DNA of 64,000 nt from positions 2,953,195 through 3,017,194 of the forward strand of contig NZ_LT837803.1 in the NCBI RefSeq assembly GCF_900174485.1. Reading direction: 5' to 3'. A program made the translations under genes and the position numbers. This document shows positions 27,651 to 37,154 of this stretch, piece after piece. How positions within the stretch are numbered: the first letter of the stretch is position 1; every line of letters begins with the position of its first letter. The notes under the pieces are model-generated. The model was given only the letters and a program-made list of their open reading frames with translations, was not told where the DNA came from and did not search any database. Origin of the DNA: Sterolibacterium denitrificans (GTDB lineage Bacteria; Pseudomonadota; Gammaproteobacteria; Burkholderiales; Rhodocyclaceae).

Positions 27651-30356
27651 TCACACCTTCAATGGATTGGGCTTGTCGGCCGACATGCCGTATTTGGCCA
27701 GCGCCTCCTTGACGCGCCCGGCATCGATCTGTCCCTCGTCGGCCAGGGCGCGCAGCGCGGCCAGGGCGATCCACTGCCGGTCGACCTCGAAGAAATCGCG
27801 CAGCGTCTCGCGCGTGTCGGAACGGCCGAAACCGTCGGTGCCCAGCACGCTGTAGACACGAGGCACGTAAGGGCGAATCTGCTCGGCGAACAGGCGGATG
27901 TAATCCGTTGCCGCGATCACCGGGCCGCGCGTATCGGTCAGGCAGTTCGCCACATGGGAAACCCGCGGCTTGTCGCCAGGATGCAGCAGATTCCAGCGCG
28001 CGCAGTCCTGGCCGTCGCGCGCCAGCTCGGTGAAGCTCGGGCACGACCACAGATCGGCCTCCACGCCCCAGTCCCGTTTCAGCAGTTCGGCGGCGGCCAT
28101 CACCTCGCGGAAGATGGTGCCCGAACCAAGCAACTGGACGCGCGGCGCATTCGAGGCGGCCGCCTTGCGGAAGCGATACATCCCCTTGAGGATGTCCGCC
28201 GCCACCTGCTTGCCGGCCGGCATGTCGGGATGCTCGTAGTTCTCGTTCATCACCGTGATGTAGTAGAAGACATCCTCCTGCTCGGTGAACATGCGGCGCA
28301 GGCCGTCCTGGACGATCACCGCCACCTCGTAGGCAAAGGTCGGATCGTAGGAAACGCAGTTGGGGATGGTTGCCGCCAGCACGTGCGAATGGCCGTCGGC
28401 ATGTTGCAGGCCTTCGCCGTTGAGCGTGGTCCGCCCGGCCGTCGCGCCCATCAGGAAGCCGCGCGCGCGCTGGTCGGCTGCCGCCCAGATGAGATCCATG
28501 GTGCGCTGCATGCCGAACATCGAATAGAAGATGTACACCGGCAACATCTGCACGCCATGCGTGGAATAACTGGTGGCCGCGGCGATCCAGTCGGCCATCG
28601 CGCCCGCTTCGTTGATGCCTTCCTGCAGTATCTGCCCGGTCTTCGACTCCTTGTAGAACATCAACTGCTCGGCATCCTGCGGCGTATATAGCTGGCCGAG
28701 CTGGTTCCAGATGCCCAACTGGCGGAACATGCCTTCCATGCCGAAAGTACGCGATTCGTCCGGCACGATGGGCACGACGCGCGCGCCGACGTGCTTGTCC
28801 TTGACCAGCATGTTGAGGATGCGCACGAAGGCCATGGTGGTCGAAATTTCCCGCCCCTCGCCGGGAGACTTGTGGAACGCCGCATAGGCCTCCGGCGCCG
28901 GAACTTCCGGCGACTGCACTTTCTGCCGCCGGACCAGCAACGGCCCGCCCAGCGCCTGGCGATGGCGGCGCATGTATTCGAGCTCGGGGGAACCTTCGGG
29001 AAATTTCAGGTAGGGCATCTTTTCCAGATCCCCGTCGGCGATCGGCAACTGGAAGCGGTCGCGGAAATCCTTCAGCGAGGTGGTGCCCATTTTCTTCTGC
29101 TGATGGGTGATGTTCTGCGCCTGGCCGGAATCGCCCATGCCGTAACCCTTGATGGTCTTGGCGAGGATCACCGTCGGCTGCCCCTTGTGGTGGAGCGCCG
29201 CGTGATAGGCGGCATAGATCTTGTGCGGATCGTGGCCGCCGCGATTGAGATTCCAGATGTCGTCATCCGGCCAATGCGCCACCATCTTCGCCAGCGCCGG
29301 ATACTTGCCGAAGAAATGCTTGCGCACGTAGGCGCCATCCTTGGACTTGAAAGTCTGATAATCGCCATCGACGCATTCCATCATGCGATGACGCAGCAGG
29401 CCGCTCTTGTCCTGCGCCAGCAGCGGATCCCAGTAGCTGCCCCAGATCAGCTTGATGACGTTCCAGCCGGCACCGCGAAAATCGCCTTCCAGCTCCTGGA
29501 TGATCTTGCCGTTGCCGCGCACCGGGCCGTCGAGCCGCTGCAGGTTGCAATTCACCACGAAGATCAGGTTGTCGAGATTCTCGCGCGCCGCCATGCTGAT
29601 CTCGCCCATGGATTCCGGCTCGTCCATTTCGCCATCGCCCATGAAGGCCCAGACCTTGCGCTGGGCATGAATGGCCGGATCGAGATGGCCGCGGCACATC
29701 ATGTACTTGATGAAACGCGCCTGATAGATCGCCTGCAACGGCCCCAGGCCCATGGAAACCGTCGGGAACTTCCAGAACTCCGGCATCAGCCAAGGATGCG
29801 GATAGGAAGGCATGCCCTTGCCGCTGACGTCATGGCGGAAATGATCGAGCTGCGCCTCGCTCAACTGGCCGAGGAGAAAGGCGCGGGCGTACAGGCCGGG
29901 CGAGGAATGTCCCTGGAAAAAAACCAGGTCGCCGCCGTGCGCTTCCGTCGGCGCATGCCAGAAGTGATTGAAGCCGACGTCGAACAGCGTGGCGGCCGAG
30001 GCAAAGCTGGCGATATGCCCGCCGATGCCCGGTGAGCGCTGGTTGGCGCGCATCACCATGGCCATCGCATTCCAGCGGATGTAGCTGCGGATGCGCGCCT
30101 CGATGGCGTAATCGCCCGGCGCGGCAATCTGCTGCTCGACTGGAATGGTGTTGATGTAGTCGGTATTGGCGCTGTAGGGGATGTTGATGCCGGTACGGCG
30201 CGCCTGACCGATCATCTGCTCGATCAGGAAGTGGGCCCGCTCCGGGCCTTCGCGTTCGATGACGGCGCTGAGCGCATCCAGCCATTCCCGGGTTTCCGGC
30301 GCATCGGTATCTACAGGCAGGCCATTGTGATCTTGTGGCTCAATGGTCATGGACAT
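27651..30356 (-). CDS. aceE: Pyruvate dehydrogenase E1 component (homodimeric)
   Basis: A 901-residue thiamine-diphosphate enzyme that decarboxylates pyruvate and reductively acetylates E2, collinear with E. coli AceE (887). The ThDP motif reads MGDGEMDEPESMGE...NLIFVVNCN, and the N-terminal IPYSANTDYINTIP and HFGHASSA-type regions (GIGGHIASFASAATLFDVGFNHFW) are typical. GGAG lies about 6 nt before the ATG. First gene of aceE-aceF-lpdA. Confidence 0.95.
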   Translation of the reverse strand: MSMTIEPQDHNGLPVDTDAPETREWLDALSAVIEREGPERAHFLIEQMIGQARRTGINIPYSANTDYINTIPVEQQIAAPGDYAIEARIRSYIRWNAMAMVMRANQRSPGIGGHIASFASAATLFDVGFNHFWHAPTEAHGGDLVFFQGHSSPGLYARAFLLGQLSEAQLDHFRHDVSGKGMPSYPHPWLMPEFWKFPTVSMGLGPLQAIYQARFIKYMMCRGHLDPAIHAQRKVWAFMGDGEMDEPESMGEISMAARENLDNLIFVVNCNLQRLDGPVRGNGKIIQELEGDFRGAGWNVIKLIWGSYWDPLLAQDKSGLLRHRMMECVDGDYQTFKSKDGAYVRKHFFGKYPALAKMVAHWPDDDIWNLNRGGHDPHKIYAAYHAALHHKGQPTVILAKTIKGYGMGDSGQAQNITHQQKKMGTTSLKDFRDRFQLPIADGDLEKMPYLKFPEGSPELEYMRRHRQALGGPLLVRRQKVQSPEVPAPEAYAAFHKSPGEGREISTTMAFVRILNMLVKDKHVGARVVPIVPDESRTFGMEGMFRQLGIWNQLGQLYTPQDAEQLMFYKESKTGQILQEGINEAGAMADWIAAATSYSTHGVQMLPVYIFYSMFGMQRTMDLIWAAADQRARGFLMGATAGRTTLNGEGLQHADGHSHVLAATIPNCVSYDPTFAYEVAVIVQDGLRRMFTEQEDVFYYITVMNENYEHPDMPAGKQVAADILKGMYRFRKAAASNAPRVQLLGSGTIFREVMAAAELLKRDWGVEADLWSCPSFTELARDGQDCARWNLLHPGDKPRVSHVANCLTDTRGPVIAATDYIRLFAEQIRPYVPRVYSVLGTDGFGRSDTRETLRDFFEVDRQWIALAALRALADEGQIDAGRVKEALAKYGMSADKPNPLKV

Positions 30357-30667
30357 TGCGACTCCTCATTATGTAAGGATCGATATTGCAGCAGCAGACG
30401 AGGGAAGTTTAGTCCGATTCCCCCGGCCTGCCGGCAATAGCGAGGGTTATTGTCTCGCAACTTGCGGGCCGAGCAGGAACATATCACATCATGAAAGAAC
30501 AATCCACAATGTGCGATAACCTGGCTGACACCCTTCTGTCGCACGACTGCTGCGACAACGCATGCTGCCGGCGCCAAACGGATTGACCGACGATCGAAAC
30601 CATCCAAAAATCATTCCAAAACCGCTCCAAAATCATTCCATCGGCATGGCACCATCATTCCGACAGC
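30357..30667. other. Divergent intergenic region between aceE and the GGDEF-EAL gene
   Basis: About 310 nt containing the aceE promoter region and, at its right end, a three-copy 22-nt-periodic repeat next to the GGDEF-EAL gene. No gene or RNA seen. Confidence 0.5.
30607..30662 (+). promoter_or_regulatory. Three iterated ATCATTCC sites, 22-nt period
   Basis: AAAATCATTCCA occurs at 30607-30618 and identically at 30629-30640. A 9/12 match ACCATCATTCCG follows at 30651-30662, each exactly 22 nt (two helical turns) apart on the same face of DNA. The position, directly before the GGDEF-EAL gene, suggests a regulator-binding array. Confidence 0.5.
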
Positions 30668-33600
30668 ATGACACGACAACTTACTTTAGTGATAGAGTGG
30701 CAACCCCTGCAAATCGAACCCAGAGCACGAATCCACCGCGCCATCCACCATGGATCCCCTGCGGAAAAGCAGCCCCTCCCTTGCATGAGTCACTCTCGAA
30801 ATCCGGCCGTCGCTGCCATGAGTCTGCCACCCACCCGGCAAACATCCGGAACCGGCCAGAACGCGCCCTACCGCAGGTCGATCAAAACCCGGGTGACGCT
30901 GTTTACCCTGGCCATCTTCCTCGTCAGCATCTGGGCGCTGGCGCTGCACACCAGCCAGACCCTGCGCGAAGACATCGAGCATCTGCTCAGCAAACAGCAC
31001 CTGTCGATCGCCTCGATTCTCGCCAGAGACATCAATCACCAGATGAGCGAGCGTCTGGAAGATCTGCAGACCATTGCCGCCACGATCGACAACCTGCAAG
31101 CGCATGACCTTGCCCGCCTGCAGCGGCGGCTGGACGGCCTGAGGATACTCCAGCGCCACTTCAATGGCGGCATCTTCGTGGCCGCTCCCGACGGCACGGC
31201 GCTTGCCCGCGTCCCGGCGAACAACGACTATCCGCCGCTATCCCCCCACCGCAGCGATGCCGCCGCCATGGCGCTCGCCAGCGGCCAGCCCGCCATCGGC
31301 GGCCCGCACCGGGACGCGCTGCTCGATGCGCCGGTCTTTCACATGGCGGTACCCATACGCGATGCGCAGGGTCACGTCATCGGCGCCTTGAATGGTGTCG
31401 TCAATCTCGCCACGACCAATTTTCTCGACCAGATCAGCCAGAATCGCTTTGGCAACAGTGGCGGCTACCTGCTCGTCGATCCGCAGCATCGCCGCATCGT
31501 GACCGCCACGGACAAGCAGCGCATCATGGAAGCCAGCCCTGCGCTGGAAGACTATCCGGAAATCGCCCGCTTTCTTGCCGGCGAGGAAGGTTCGGCAATC
31601 TTCACCAATCCGCTGGGGGTGGAAGTGCTGCAATCGGTACACCGGGTGCCGGTCAGCGGCTGGTATGTCGCCGTCGCCCTGCCCACCGCGGAAGCCTTTG
31701 CGCCGATCCGCGAACTGCAACGGCACATGCTGACCGCGGCCCTGCTGCTCAGCCTGCTCGCCGGCAGCCTGACGTGGTGGATGCTGCGCCGCCAGTTGTC
31801 GCCCATCTTCGATACGCTGAAAACCATCTCCACCCTGGCCGCAGACCCCGATCGCACGGCGCTCGTGCACAACCTGTCCATCCGTCGCAACGACGAGATC
31901 GGCCAACTGATCGGCGGCTTCAATCAATTGCTGAACACGCTGGGCGAACGCGAGGCCGAACTCTGCGCGAGCACCGAAGGCCTCAAGGAAGCGCAACGGA
32001 TTTCGCACGTCGGCAGTTGGTCGTACGACTCGGCCACGGGGCAACTGGACTGGAGCGAAGAAACCTTCCGCATCTTCGGTCTGGACCCGCAGCGGCAGCC
32101 CTCCTATGCGGACTTCCTCGATGCGGTGCACCCTGAAGATCGCGGCAGGCTGGAAGCGGCTTACTATGAATCGCTGCAGAAACGCGCGCCCTTTGAACTC
32201 GACCACCGCATGCAACTGCCGGACGGACGCATCCAATGGGTGCGCGAGCACGGCCTGACGGAATTCGACGATAGCGGCAATGCGCTGCGTTCGGTCGGCA
32301 CCGTCCAGGACATCACCGCACAGAAGCAGACCGAAACGGAATTGCGCATTGCCGCGGCCGCCTTCGAATCGCAGCTCGGCATCATCGTGACCGATGCCCA
32401 GTGGATCATCCAGCGCGTCAACCCGGCCTTCACGCAGATCACCGGCTACACCGCCGCGGAACTCATCGGACAAAGCCCGCATCTGGTCCGCTCCGAACGC
32501 CATGGCGATGAGTTCTACGAGGCCGTATGGCAAAGCGTGCTAACGACCGGCAATTGGCAGGGCGAAGTCTGGCACCGCCACAAGCAGGGACATGTCTATC
32601 CAAGCTGGCTGACCGTCACCGCCGTCAAGGATGCGCAGGGCAACACCACGCACTACGTCGGCACCCAGCAGGACATCAGCGACCGCAAGCATGCGGAGGA
32701 GCGCATCAACCAGCTCGCCTTCTTCGACCAACTGACCGCATTGCCCAACCGCACCCTGCTGCTCGACCGGCTCCGCCAGGCCATTGCCGGCTCGACGCGC
32801 AGCCATACGCTCGGCGCCCTGCTGTTCATCGATCTGGACAAGTTCAAGGCGCTCAACGACACGCTCGGCCACGACAAGGGCGATCTCCTGCTCAAACAGG
32901 CCGCCGAGCGCCTGACCGGCTGCGTGCGCGGCGGCGATACCGTGGCGCGCCTGGGCGGCGACGAATTCATCGTCATGCTGACCAACCTCAGCGCCAACGC
33001 GCAGGAAGCGGCAACGCAAACCGAAATCGTCGGCGAGAAAATCCTGGCCGAACTCAACCGCCACTACCTGCTCGACGGTACGATCTTCCACAGCACCGCC
33101 AGCATCGGCATCACGCTCTTCAGCGCGGAAAACGCCAATATCGACGCCCTGCTCAAGCAGGCCGACCTGGCCATGTACCGGGCCAAGACGGCCGGACGCA
33201 ACATGCTGCGCTTCTTCGATCCGGGCATGGAAGCCGACGTGGTCAACCGCGTCGCACTGGAAAGCGACCTGCACGAAGCCCTGGCCAAACAGCAATTCCA
33301 GTTGCACTACCAGGCCCAGATGAGCGGCGGCGTGCTCTCCGGTTCGGAAGCCCTGGTGCGCTGGCTGCATCCGCAGCGCGGCCTGGTGCCGCCGGATGAA
33401 TTCATCCCGCTGGCCGAAGAAACCGGCCTGATCCTGCAACTCGGCGCCTGGGTGCTGGAAACGGCCTGCGCGCAACTCGTGCAATGGGCCGCCAATCCGG
33501 AACTGAGCCACCTGAGCATTGCCGTCAACGTCAGCGCCCGCCAATTCCGCAAGCCCGATTTCGTCAGCCAGGTCGGCGAGATTCTCTCCCGCACCGACGC

Positions 33601-34009
33601 CAATCCCAAGCGCCTCAAGCTCGAACTGACGGAAAGCCTGCTGGTCGAGGACGTGGATGACGTCATCGAAAAAATGCACGAATTGAAAAACATCGGCGTC
33701 GGCTTCGCCCTCGACGATTTCGGCACTGGCTACTCCTCGCTGTACTACCTCAAGCACCTGCCCTTCGATCAAATGAAGATCGACCGTTCCTTCGTGCGCG
33801 ACATCCTCGACGACACCAACGACGCCACCATCGCCCGCACCATCGTCACCCTGGCGCAAAGCCTCGGCCTGGGCGTGATCGCCGAAGGCGTCGAAAGCCT
33901 GGAGCAGCTCGAATTCCTCGCCGAACTGCACTGCCACGCCTACCAGGGCTACTACTTCAGTCGACCGCTGCCGATCGACGAATTCGAGGAATACGCGCTG
34001 GGTTACTGA
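30668..34009 (+). CDS. Membrane PAS-GGDEF-EAL c-di-GMP enzyme
   Basis: 1113 residues from the first ATG. The real start may be 30785 or 30818, since the first ~70 residues precede the first helix and look unstructured. Order: TM (about 76-98), periplasmic dCache-like sensor (to about 355), TM (about 357-375), HAMP, two PAS domains (about 440-550 and 560-675), GGDEF (about 685-850) and EAL (about 860-1110). The GGDEF is canonical (ARLGGDEF), with an intact RGGD inhibitory site five residues before it. The EAL is canonical too (SEALVRW, DDFGTGYSS). It can thus in principle both make and degrade c-di-GMP in response to an external ligand. It is monocistronic. Confidence 0.9.
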   Translation: MTRQLTLVIEWQPLQIEPRARIHRAIHHGSPAEKQPLPCMSHSRNPAVAAMSLPPTRQTSGTGQNAPYRRSIKTRVTLFTLAIFLVSIWALALHTSQTLREDIEHLLSKQHLSIASILARDINHQMSERLEDLQTIAATIDNLQAHDLARLQRRLDGLRILQRHFNGGIFVAAPDGTALARVPANNDYPPLSPHRSDAAAMALASGQPAIGGPHRDALLDAPVFHMAVPIRDAQGHVIGALNGVVNLATTNFLDQISQNRFGNSGGYLLVDPQHRRIVTATDKQRIMEASPALEDYPEIARFLAGEEGSAIFTNPLGVEVLQSVHRVPVSGWYVAVALPTAEAFAPIRELQRHMLTAALLLSLLAGSLTWWMLRRQLSPIFDTLKTISTLAADPDRTALVHNLSIRRNDEIGQLIGGFNQLLNTLGEREAELCASTEGLKEAQRISHVGSWSYDSATGQLDWSEETFRIFGLDPQRQPSYADFLDAVHPEDRGRLEAAYYESLQKRAPFELDHRMQLPDGRIQWVREHGLTEFDDSGNALRSVGTVQDITAQKQTETELRIAAAAFESQLGIIVTDAQWIIQRVNPAFTQITGYTAAELIGQSPHLVRSERHGDEFYEAVWQSVLTTGNWQGEVWHRHKQGHVYPSWLTVTAVKDAQGNTTHYVGTQQDISDRKHAEERINQLAFFDQLTALPNRTLLLDRLRQAIAGSTRSHTLGALLFIDLDKFKALNDTLGHDKGDLLLKQAAERLTGCVRGGDTVARLGGDEFIVMLTNLSANAQEAATQTEIVGEKILAELNRHYLLDGTIFHSTASIGITLFSAENANIDALLKQADLAMYRAKTAGRNMLRFFDPGMEADVVNRVALESDLHEALAKQQFQLHYQAQMSGGVLSGSEALVRWLHPQRGLVPPDEFIPLAEETGLILQLGAWVLETACAQLVQWAANPELSHLSIAVNVSARQFRKPDFVSQVGEILSRTDANPKRLKLELTESLLVEDVDDVIEKMHELKNIGVGFALDDFGTGYSSLYYLKHLPFDQMKIDRSFVRDILDDTNDATIARTIVTLAQSLGLGVIAEGVESLEQLEFLAELHCHAYQGYYFSRPLPIDEFEEYALGY

Positions 34010-34201
34010 ACCGGCGACCATCCGTTCATTGCCCCTGGCGCACGCTGGAGCAGACGAGATACTCGACGCGACGCAAGCGCAGCACGGCTGAAACCACCCT
34101 CCGGAGCCGATGCAGAATGTTTAGCCGGCCTATATCTAACGTCATATTGACATTGCGTTGAATAGCCAGCAGAATGCCCAGCTTTCATAAATTCAAGATG
34201 G

Positions 34202-36346
34202 GTGATTCAAATTCTCGGGCCAAAGCTGGAGTCTCAGGAATTGCTCTGGCTGCTCGGCAGCCTGTGCAATCTCTATCGTTTGCCGTTCGATCCCAAGCTG
34301 GTCGAGCAGGCTTTTCCACCACCGCATAATCTCGCCACGCTGCACGAAGCAGCGCGCTCCCTCGGGTTCAAAACGGGAACGTCAGCCCATCCGGCCGACT
34401 GGACCAGGCTGCCCCTGCCGGCCGTGGCGCTTCTGCGCGCCGCGCCGGAGGGCGAAGCGCTGCCGGAAGCGCCCGGCGCCCCGGTCCTCATTCTCAAGAC
34501 CGACGGCCACAAGCTCCTGTATTTCCGCGCCGGCTCCCAGACCGCGGAAACCTTGCCGGCGGACGAAGCCGGGCTACGCCTTGAACCCGAGCTGATCCTG
34601 CTGGCCCGCGAAGCGCAGGGGCAGGACGAAGCCACCCCCATCCCGGGTTTTGAAACGGAGCGGAAATCCTTCGGCTTCGGCTGGTTCGTTCCGGAACTCC
34701 TGAAACACAAAACCATCTGGCGCGACGTACTGCTCGCGAGCCTGACGATCCAGTTGGTCGGCCTGGCGACGCCGTTGTTCACCCAGGTGATCATCGACAA
34801 GGTGATCGTCCATCAGGCGAACAGCACGCTGATCGTGCTGGGTGTCGCGCTCGCGATGTTCATGCTCTTCACCAGCGGCATGACCTGGCTGCGCCAGTAC
34901 CTCGTGCTGCACACCGGCAACCGCATCGACGCGGTACTCGGCAGCCAGGTCTTCCAGCATCTGCTGCGCCTGCCGCTGCCGTATTTCGAGCATCGCCCGA
35001 CGGGAACCCTGGTCGCACGCCTGCAGGGCGTCGAAACCATCCGCGAATTCGTTTCCGGCGCAGCGGTCACGCTGATTCTCGACCTGCCCTTCCTGTTCAT
35101 CTTCCTGGCGGTGATGTTCGCCTACTCGTGGCAACTATCGCTGATCGCCGTTGGCCTCCTTGGCGCCATCGGCCTGATCAGCTTCCTGGTCGCACCGCTC
35201 TTCCGCGACAAGCTCAACCGCCAGTTCATGCTCGGCGCCCGCAACCAGGCCTTTCTGACCGAATACGTTTCGGGCATGGCGACGGTGAAATCGCTGCAGA
35301 TGGAAGCGGACATCGACAAGAAATACGGCGACTACCTCGCCCAGTACCTGGCCGCCGGCTTCTCCACGAAGCAGGTCGGCAACACCTACAACGTACTCAG
35401 CAACGGGCTCGAGCAAGTCATGACGCTCGCCATCCTGATCGTCGGCGCGCTGCTCGTGATGCAGAACGACGGCTTCACGGTCGGCATGCTGGTCGCCTTC
35501 CAGATGTTCGCCGGCCGCATGAGCCAGCCGCTCTTGCGCCTGGTCGGGCTATGGCAGGAATTCCAGCAGGCCAACATTGCCGTCAAGCGCCTCGGCGACA
35601 TCCTCGACATGCCGCAGGAACCGCACACCCTCACCCCAACCCGGGAAAACCAGGGGCCGGGCCGCATCGAACTGCAGCACCTGGCCTTCCGCTACGCCGA
35701 ACATCACCCGTGGCTCTACCGCAACCTGAACCTGACCTTGAAGCCCGGCCACCTGACCGTGCTGATGGGCCCATCCGGCTGCGGCAAAAGCACCTTGGCC
35801 AAACTGCTGCTCGGCTTCTATCAGCCCAATGAAGGCCAGATTGCGCTGGATGGCAAGGACATCCGGCATCTGGCCGCCAACGAACTGCGGGCCACCTTCG
35901 GCGTGGTTCCCCAGGAAACCGTGCTTTTCGCCGGCACGCTGTACGACAACCTGGTCATGGCGCACCCGCATGCGAGCTTCGAGGATGTCATCCAGGCCTG
36001 CAAGGCGGCGGAAATCCATGAAGTCATCGAACAACTGCCCGAAGGCTACCAGACGGAAATCGGCGAGCGGGGCACCGGGCTATCCGGCGGGCAGCGACAG
36101 CGCATCGCCATCGCCCGCGCACTGCTCAAGCGGCCGAAGATATTGATCTTCGACGAAGCCGTATCCAATCTGGACCAGCAGACGGCGGAACACTTTGCCA
36201 GAACGATCAACACGCTCAAGGGAAAAGTGACGATGCTGTTCATTACGCACCAGATCCCCAAAGGACTGGCCGTGGACGAAGCCATCGAACTTGGCGCGAA
36301 CACAAATACGCTCCGGCAAATGGAGATCGTGGAGAACGAAAAATGA
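34202..36346 (+). CDS. Type I secretion ABC transporter (HlyB-like)
   Basis: 714 residues from a GTG. An N-terminal C39-like domain (about 1-135) lacks the catalytic Cys in its usual place, as in HlyB, where it docks RTX substrates instead of cleaving. The transmembrane domain spans about 165-440. The C-terminal ATPase has Walker A GPSGCGKST (about 525), signature LSGGQRQRIAIARAL and Walker B ILIFDEA, and its H-loop reads FITHQI. It energises export of the RTX protein encoded 0.8 kb downstream, with the HlyD and TolC partners that follow. Upstream 34010-34201 is AT-richer and may hold its promoter. Confidence 0.9.
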   Translation: MIQILGPKLESQELLWLLGSLCNLYRLPFDPKLVEQAFPPPHNLATLHEAARSLGFKTGTSAHPADWTRLPLPAVALLRAAPEGEALPEAPGAPVLILKTDGHKLLYFRAGSQTAETLPADEAGLRLEPELILLAREAQGQDEATPIPGFETERKSFGFGWFVPELLKHKTIWRDVLLASLTIQLVGLATPLFTQVIIDKVIVHQANSTLIVLGVALAMFMLFTSGMTWLRQYLVLHTGNRIDAVLGSQVFQHLLRLPLPYFEHRPTGTLVARLQGVETIREFVSGAAVTLILDLPFLFIFLAVMFAYSWQLSLIAVGLLGAIGLISFLVAPLFRDKLNRQFMLGARNQAFLTEYVSGMATVKSLQMEADIDKKYGDYLAQYLAAGFSTKQVGNTYNVLSNGLEQVMTLAILIVGALLVMQNDGFTVGMLVAFQMFAGRMSQPLLRLVGLWQEFQQANIAVKRLGDILDMPQEPHTLTPTRENQGPGRIELQHLAFRYAEHHPWLYRNLNLTLKPGHLTVLMGPSGCGKSTLAKLLLGFYQPNEGQIALDGKDIRHLAANELRATFGVVPQETVLFAGTLYDNLVMAHPHASFEDVIQACKAAEIHEVIEQLPEGYQTEIGERGTGLSGGQRQRIAIARALLKRPKILIFDEAVSNLDQQTAEHFARTINTLKGKVTMLFITHQIPKGLAVDEAIELGANTNTLRQMEIVENEK

Positions 36347-36464
36347 AGGCAAAAGCGCTCAATGAGCCTGATGGCGTCAATGATGCCGGCGGGCTTGTCA
36401 GCCCCGCCAGCATCTCTACCAATACATGTAAACATAAAAACTCTGATGATGAGGATTTTATTCC

Positions 36465-36793
36465 ATGAGTGAAAAAACACTACAGTTTCTTATTATATTT
36501 TTTCACTAACAGCTATTTGCAGCTTTCTACTCATCACAGGTGACTATATACATGATGAGAATATCACCAAGTACATTAAATATATATTCATGGTGGTATT
36601 TGGTATAACCCCATTACTACTAATGCTCAAAATAATTTCCCGATTTTTTCTTTCTAGATTTAAGGGGCAGCCCATTCCACTCATTGAAAATATGTTTACT
36701 CTTTATTATTTCCTAATTACAAAAGAAGCACAGAAAGAATGGGCCGACTATATTGGAGTGGAGAGCAAAAAAAAGAAATCTGAACTGATATAA
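36465..36793 (+). pseudogene. Small two-helix membrane protein gene, frame-disrupted in an A-run
   Basis: The ATG at 36465 is preceded by GAGGA at 9 nt and begins MSEKTLQF, but it stops after 14 codons. The +2 frame from the same A6 run (36472-36477) stays open to 36793. It encodes a sensible protein with two hydrophobic segments (YYIFSLTAICSFLLIT and YIFMVVFGITPLLLMLKII) and a basic tail. Adding one A to the run would join the two into about 109 residues. This is either a recent frameshift, phase variation, or an error in the sequence. It is very AT-rich compared with the neighbours. Function unknown; its location between the transporter and the RTX gene suggests a role linked to that protein. 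Confidence 0.5.
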
Positions 36794-36879
36794 AAGGCTG
36801 AAGAAAATGGCTTTGATTCTTTTATATTTAAAACGATACTACTCCTTAACACTTTTTCTAACCCTTTAGAGGACCTGCC

Positions 36880-37149
36880 ATGAAATTTGATAGTAGTAGC
36901 TTGCTTTCAATCGATCCTGAACATATTAGACGCACCAAACTAGCGGTTGGAGTCATTGCTCTTATTAATGCTTTTTTCAATTTCTTCTTTCCCAATCCAG
37001 CAAGCCTATCAACTGGTCGATTATCTTGGATATATCGAAGCATCACTGAAATTTTTGGGCCATATGGCTATCCAGCCATAGAAGCACTTATTGGATTGAT
37101 ATGTATTGCTATTGCCATATCTGAACCAAAATCAAAGCCTAAGGAGTAA
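36880..37149 (+). CDS. Small membrane protein in the RTX locus
   Basis: 89 residues with two hydrophobic segments (about 22-38, LAVGVIALINAFFNFFF, and 64-80, IEALIGLICIAIAI) and a charged tail ending KPKE. AGAGGA lies 6 nt before the ATG, so it is probably expressed. AT-rich, as is the gene before it. It starts 86 nt after that gene and ends 5 nt before the RTX gene, so the two are cotranscribed. I do not recognise a family. An immunity-like or chaperone role for the RTX protein is possible but unsupported. Confidence 0.6.
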   Translation: MKFDSSSLLSIDPEHIRRTKLAVGVIALINAFFNFFFPNPASLSTGRLSWIYRSITEIFGPYGYPAIEALIGLICIAIAISEPKSKPKE

Positions 37150-37154
37150 ATAAA

